NCBI RefSeq assembly: GCF_005877885.1
Contig: NZ_VCHY01000001.1
Span: forward strand, 496,001 to 560,000
DNA length: 64,000 nt
Direction of reading: 5' to 3'
DNA from: Labilibacter sediminis
GTDB lineage: Bacteria > Bacteroidota > Bacteroidia > Bacteroidales > Marinilabiliaceae
The position numbers and the translations under genes were made by a program. Positions 62,742 to 64,000 of this stretch are shown here, piece after piece. A model generated the notes under the pieces. It saw only the letters and a program-made list of their open reading frames with translations. It did not search any database and was not told where the DNA came from. Positions within the stretch are counted from its first letter, which is position 1, and every line of letters starts with the position of its first letter.

Positions 62742-62965
62742 GCATCGACACAATCATATCAACAATTTTACAACATTACGATACTACGACACCACTATAT
62801 AACGACACTACGAATCAACAAATCGACAAATCGACAATTCAACACTTCAACATACCAATCACGACAGACACATCACGATAAAACGATATCACGACACCAC
62901 TAAAACACAAATCAACAATAAAAAATAATTACTATATTTAACAACAACCAATATACAACCTAAAC
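62742..62965 (+). other. Second A/C-rich spacer
   Basis: 224 bp composed mostly of short units such as CGACA, TCACGA and AACACA; CGATATCAC recurs at 62884-62892. The same motifs occur in the previous spacer. No ORF or hairpin. Confidence 0.4.
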
Positions 62966-63292
62966 ATGAAACATACAGAAGAAGAGATCCTTTCTCTTGA
63001 AATTGAACCAGCTGGTTTTGATATGCTTATTGAACAATTGATTCCAGGCACAAATATGAGTCACAAAAGTTTTATTGAAATGTTGAGTCAACAGGTCGAT
63101 CAATCAAGCTGGTGGTTTGTAATTGACTGTGAAGGTGTTGAGATTAAATTCATTATTGCATCAGCAAATCATTTACTTCTTTTAAAAGCATTTGAAAACT
63201 ATTTTCTAAAACATGAGCAATATGAGGCACTTGAAGATATTAAGTCATTGTCTCAAAAGCTTAATCTAAGCACGTCGTCAGCAGCGAATTAG
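62966..63292 (+). CDS. Hypothetical protein (108 aa)
   Basis: An acidic N-terminus (EEEILSLEIEPAGFDMLIEQLIPG) followed by NMSHKSFIEMLSQQVDQSSWWFVIDCEGVEIKFIIA, then two helices (NHLLLLKAFENYFLKHEQYEALEDI). No signal peptide or known motif. Its codon use resembles that of host genes. It is the last rightward gene of the remnant. Confidence 0.55.
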   Translation: MKHTEEEILSLEIEPAGFDMLIEQLIPGTNMSHKSFIEMLSQQVDQSSWWFVIDCEGVEIKFIIASANHLLLLKAFENYFLKHEQYEALEDIKSLSQKLNLSTSSAAN

Positions 63293-63450
63293 ACACTAAG
63301 GCCTAATTGTATTATTATCAGACACTTCAGCAACAACTTCGCATACCCAACAAACCTCAACACGATAATAATTGGTAATCAAAATTGAGCTCGGAACCGC
63401 TTACGCAAAAAGTACAACGTAATTCAATTTACTAACGGCTCAAAACAACG

Positions 63451-63493
63451 AAAGGTTATCTTCAAAACTAAATAAGTATTTAAGATAACCTTT
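63451..63493. terminator. Inverted repeat, possible terminator
   Basis: AAAGGTTATCTT (63451-63462) / AAGATAACCTTT (63482-63493), a perfect 12-bp stem with a 19-nt loop; T tracts on either side are short. It lies 50 nt past the stop of the leftward gene. Confidence 0.5.
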
Positions 63494-63542
63494 CCTAATT
63501 TAAATATCCTGAAAAACCTCAAACCGTCACTCCCAGAGTAAT

Positions 63543-64000
63543 CTATTTTGGTTTAACCAGATTTCTTTCTGGCGATTGACTTACGATCTCATTGAAGGTT
63601 TTATTAAAATTCTCATTATAAGCTTTTAAATATTCAACCAAAAACGAATTATACTCTTTTTTTGCTTCTCCCATCATCTTTAACTTTTTATAAGTACAGA
63701 TCCTATAACCAAGTGCTGTTTCATTAACAGGATCAACAGATAATAAAATATGAGTTGCCAATAGTACATTCCGATAAGAATTTGATTTGTAACATATATC
63801 TAAAATATTTTCCACAATATTTAGTATTTGATCCTCCATCAATTGTTTCTCCTTATCAAAATACTCAAGACTAGCCCCCTTTAAGAAAGGTCCTTTACTA
63901 ATAATACTGTACATTTGGTTTAATGATTCTTGTGTATTGTCATTAAAATGATTCAAATGATATTGAAAATCCAAAAAATCAATTGATATCATACCTGATG
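63543..64000 (-). CDS. C-terminal part of a BTAD-like regulator, cut by the window edge
   Basis: No stop codon is seen between the ATG at 63992 and the edge, so this is probably the C-terminal end of a larger protein. DFLDFQYHLNHFNDNTQESLNQMYSIISKGPFLKGASLEYFDKEKQLMEDQILNIVENIL resembles the bacterial transcriptional activator domain ('G.FL.....EW...E.......V.....'), and NVLLATHILLSVDPVNETALGYRICTYKKLKMMGEAKKEYNSF is a TPR-like continuation. Such domains form the C-terminus of large Bacteroidota regulators. Function not known further. Confidence 0.5.
   Translation of the reverse strand, partial: SGMISIDFLDFQYHLNHFNDNTQESLNQMYSIISKGPFLKGASLEYFDKEKQLMEDQILNIVENILDICYKSNSYRNVLLATHILLSVDPVNETALGYRICTYKKLKMMGEAKKEYNSFLVEYLKAYNENFNKTFNEIVSQSPERNLVKPK

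Overview
The window reads as a chromosome segment of a low-GC member of the Bacteroidota, probably the order Marinilabiliales or a relative; that rank is inference. The support is: Bacteroidota -7 promoter boxes (TAnnTTTG) ahead of many genes; an ECF sigma / FecR / TonB-dependent receptor / DUF4249 locus; the bamD - omega-like rpoZ - coaBC - DUF4835 - recN cluster; a fused DAHP synthase / type II chorismate mutase; and DUF4922, SpoIID and OmpP1 proteins typical of the phylum.

Layout. (1) Bases 1 to about 19,570 are the right part of a very AT-rich HK97-type siphoprophage. Read on the minus strand from right to left it has a large serine recombinase, an AT-rich control region with 30-bp and 24-bp repeats, a wHTH protein, early genes (PD-(D/E)XK-like nucleases, a DNA methyltransferase, small proteins), then HNH, small and large terminase, portal, protease, major capsid, connectors, tail tube, tail assembly chaperone and a tape measure cut by the window edge. 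Only two genes run against this direction, one of them a membrane pentapeptide-repeat protein that looks like prophage cargo. (2) At 19.57 kb the recombinase start codon lies 23 bp from the start of a host ABC-F ATPase. (3) 21.6-25.8 kb is a phenylalanine/tyrosine operon (prephenate dehydratase, aminotransferase, DAHP synthase-chorismate mutase, prephenate dehydrogenase) preceded by what looks like a complete classical attenuator, with a Phe/Tyr-rich leader peptide. (4) 25.8-53 kb is host core: mnmA, tilS, pabB, peroxiredoxin, pepT, proS, surface proteins, cysDN, fabI, recN-coaBC-rpoZ-bamD, an alpha-oxoamine synthase, SpoIID/DUF4922, a GlcNAc-kinase-like gene and trxB. (5) 52.3-60.4 kb holds an ECF sigma - small ORF - FecR - TonB receptor - DUF4249 locus and a second TonB receptor. 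(6) From tRNA-Pro(GGG) at 60.67 kb to the end lies what seems to be a decayed mobile element: a tyrosine-recombinase N-terminus fused to a replication-type C-terminus, a DnaC-like ATPase, and A/C-rich spacers.

The observations most worth following are the Phe/Tyr attenuator, an A10 slippery tract exactly at the G/T domain boundary of the tail assembly chaperone, the chimeric integrase, the pentapeptide cargo gene, and a 50-codon ORF between the ECF sigma factor and FecR. No CRISPR array, rRNA or intact insertion sequence was seen.
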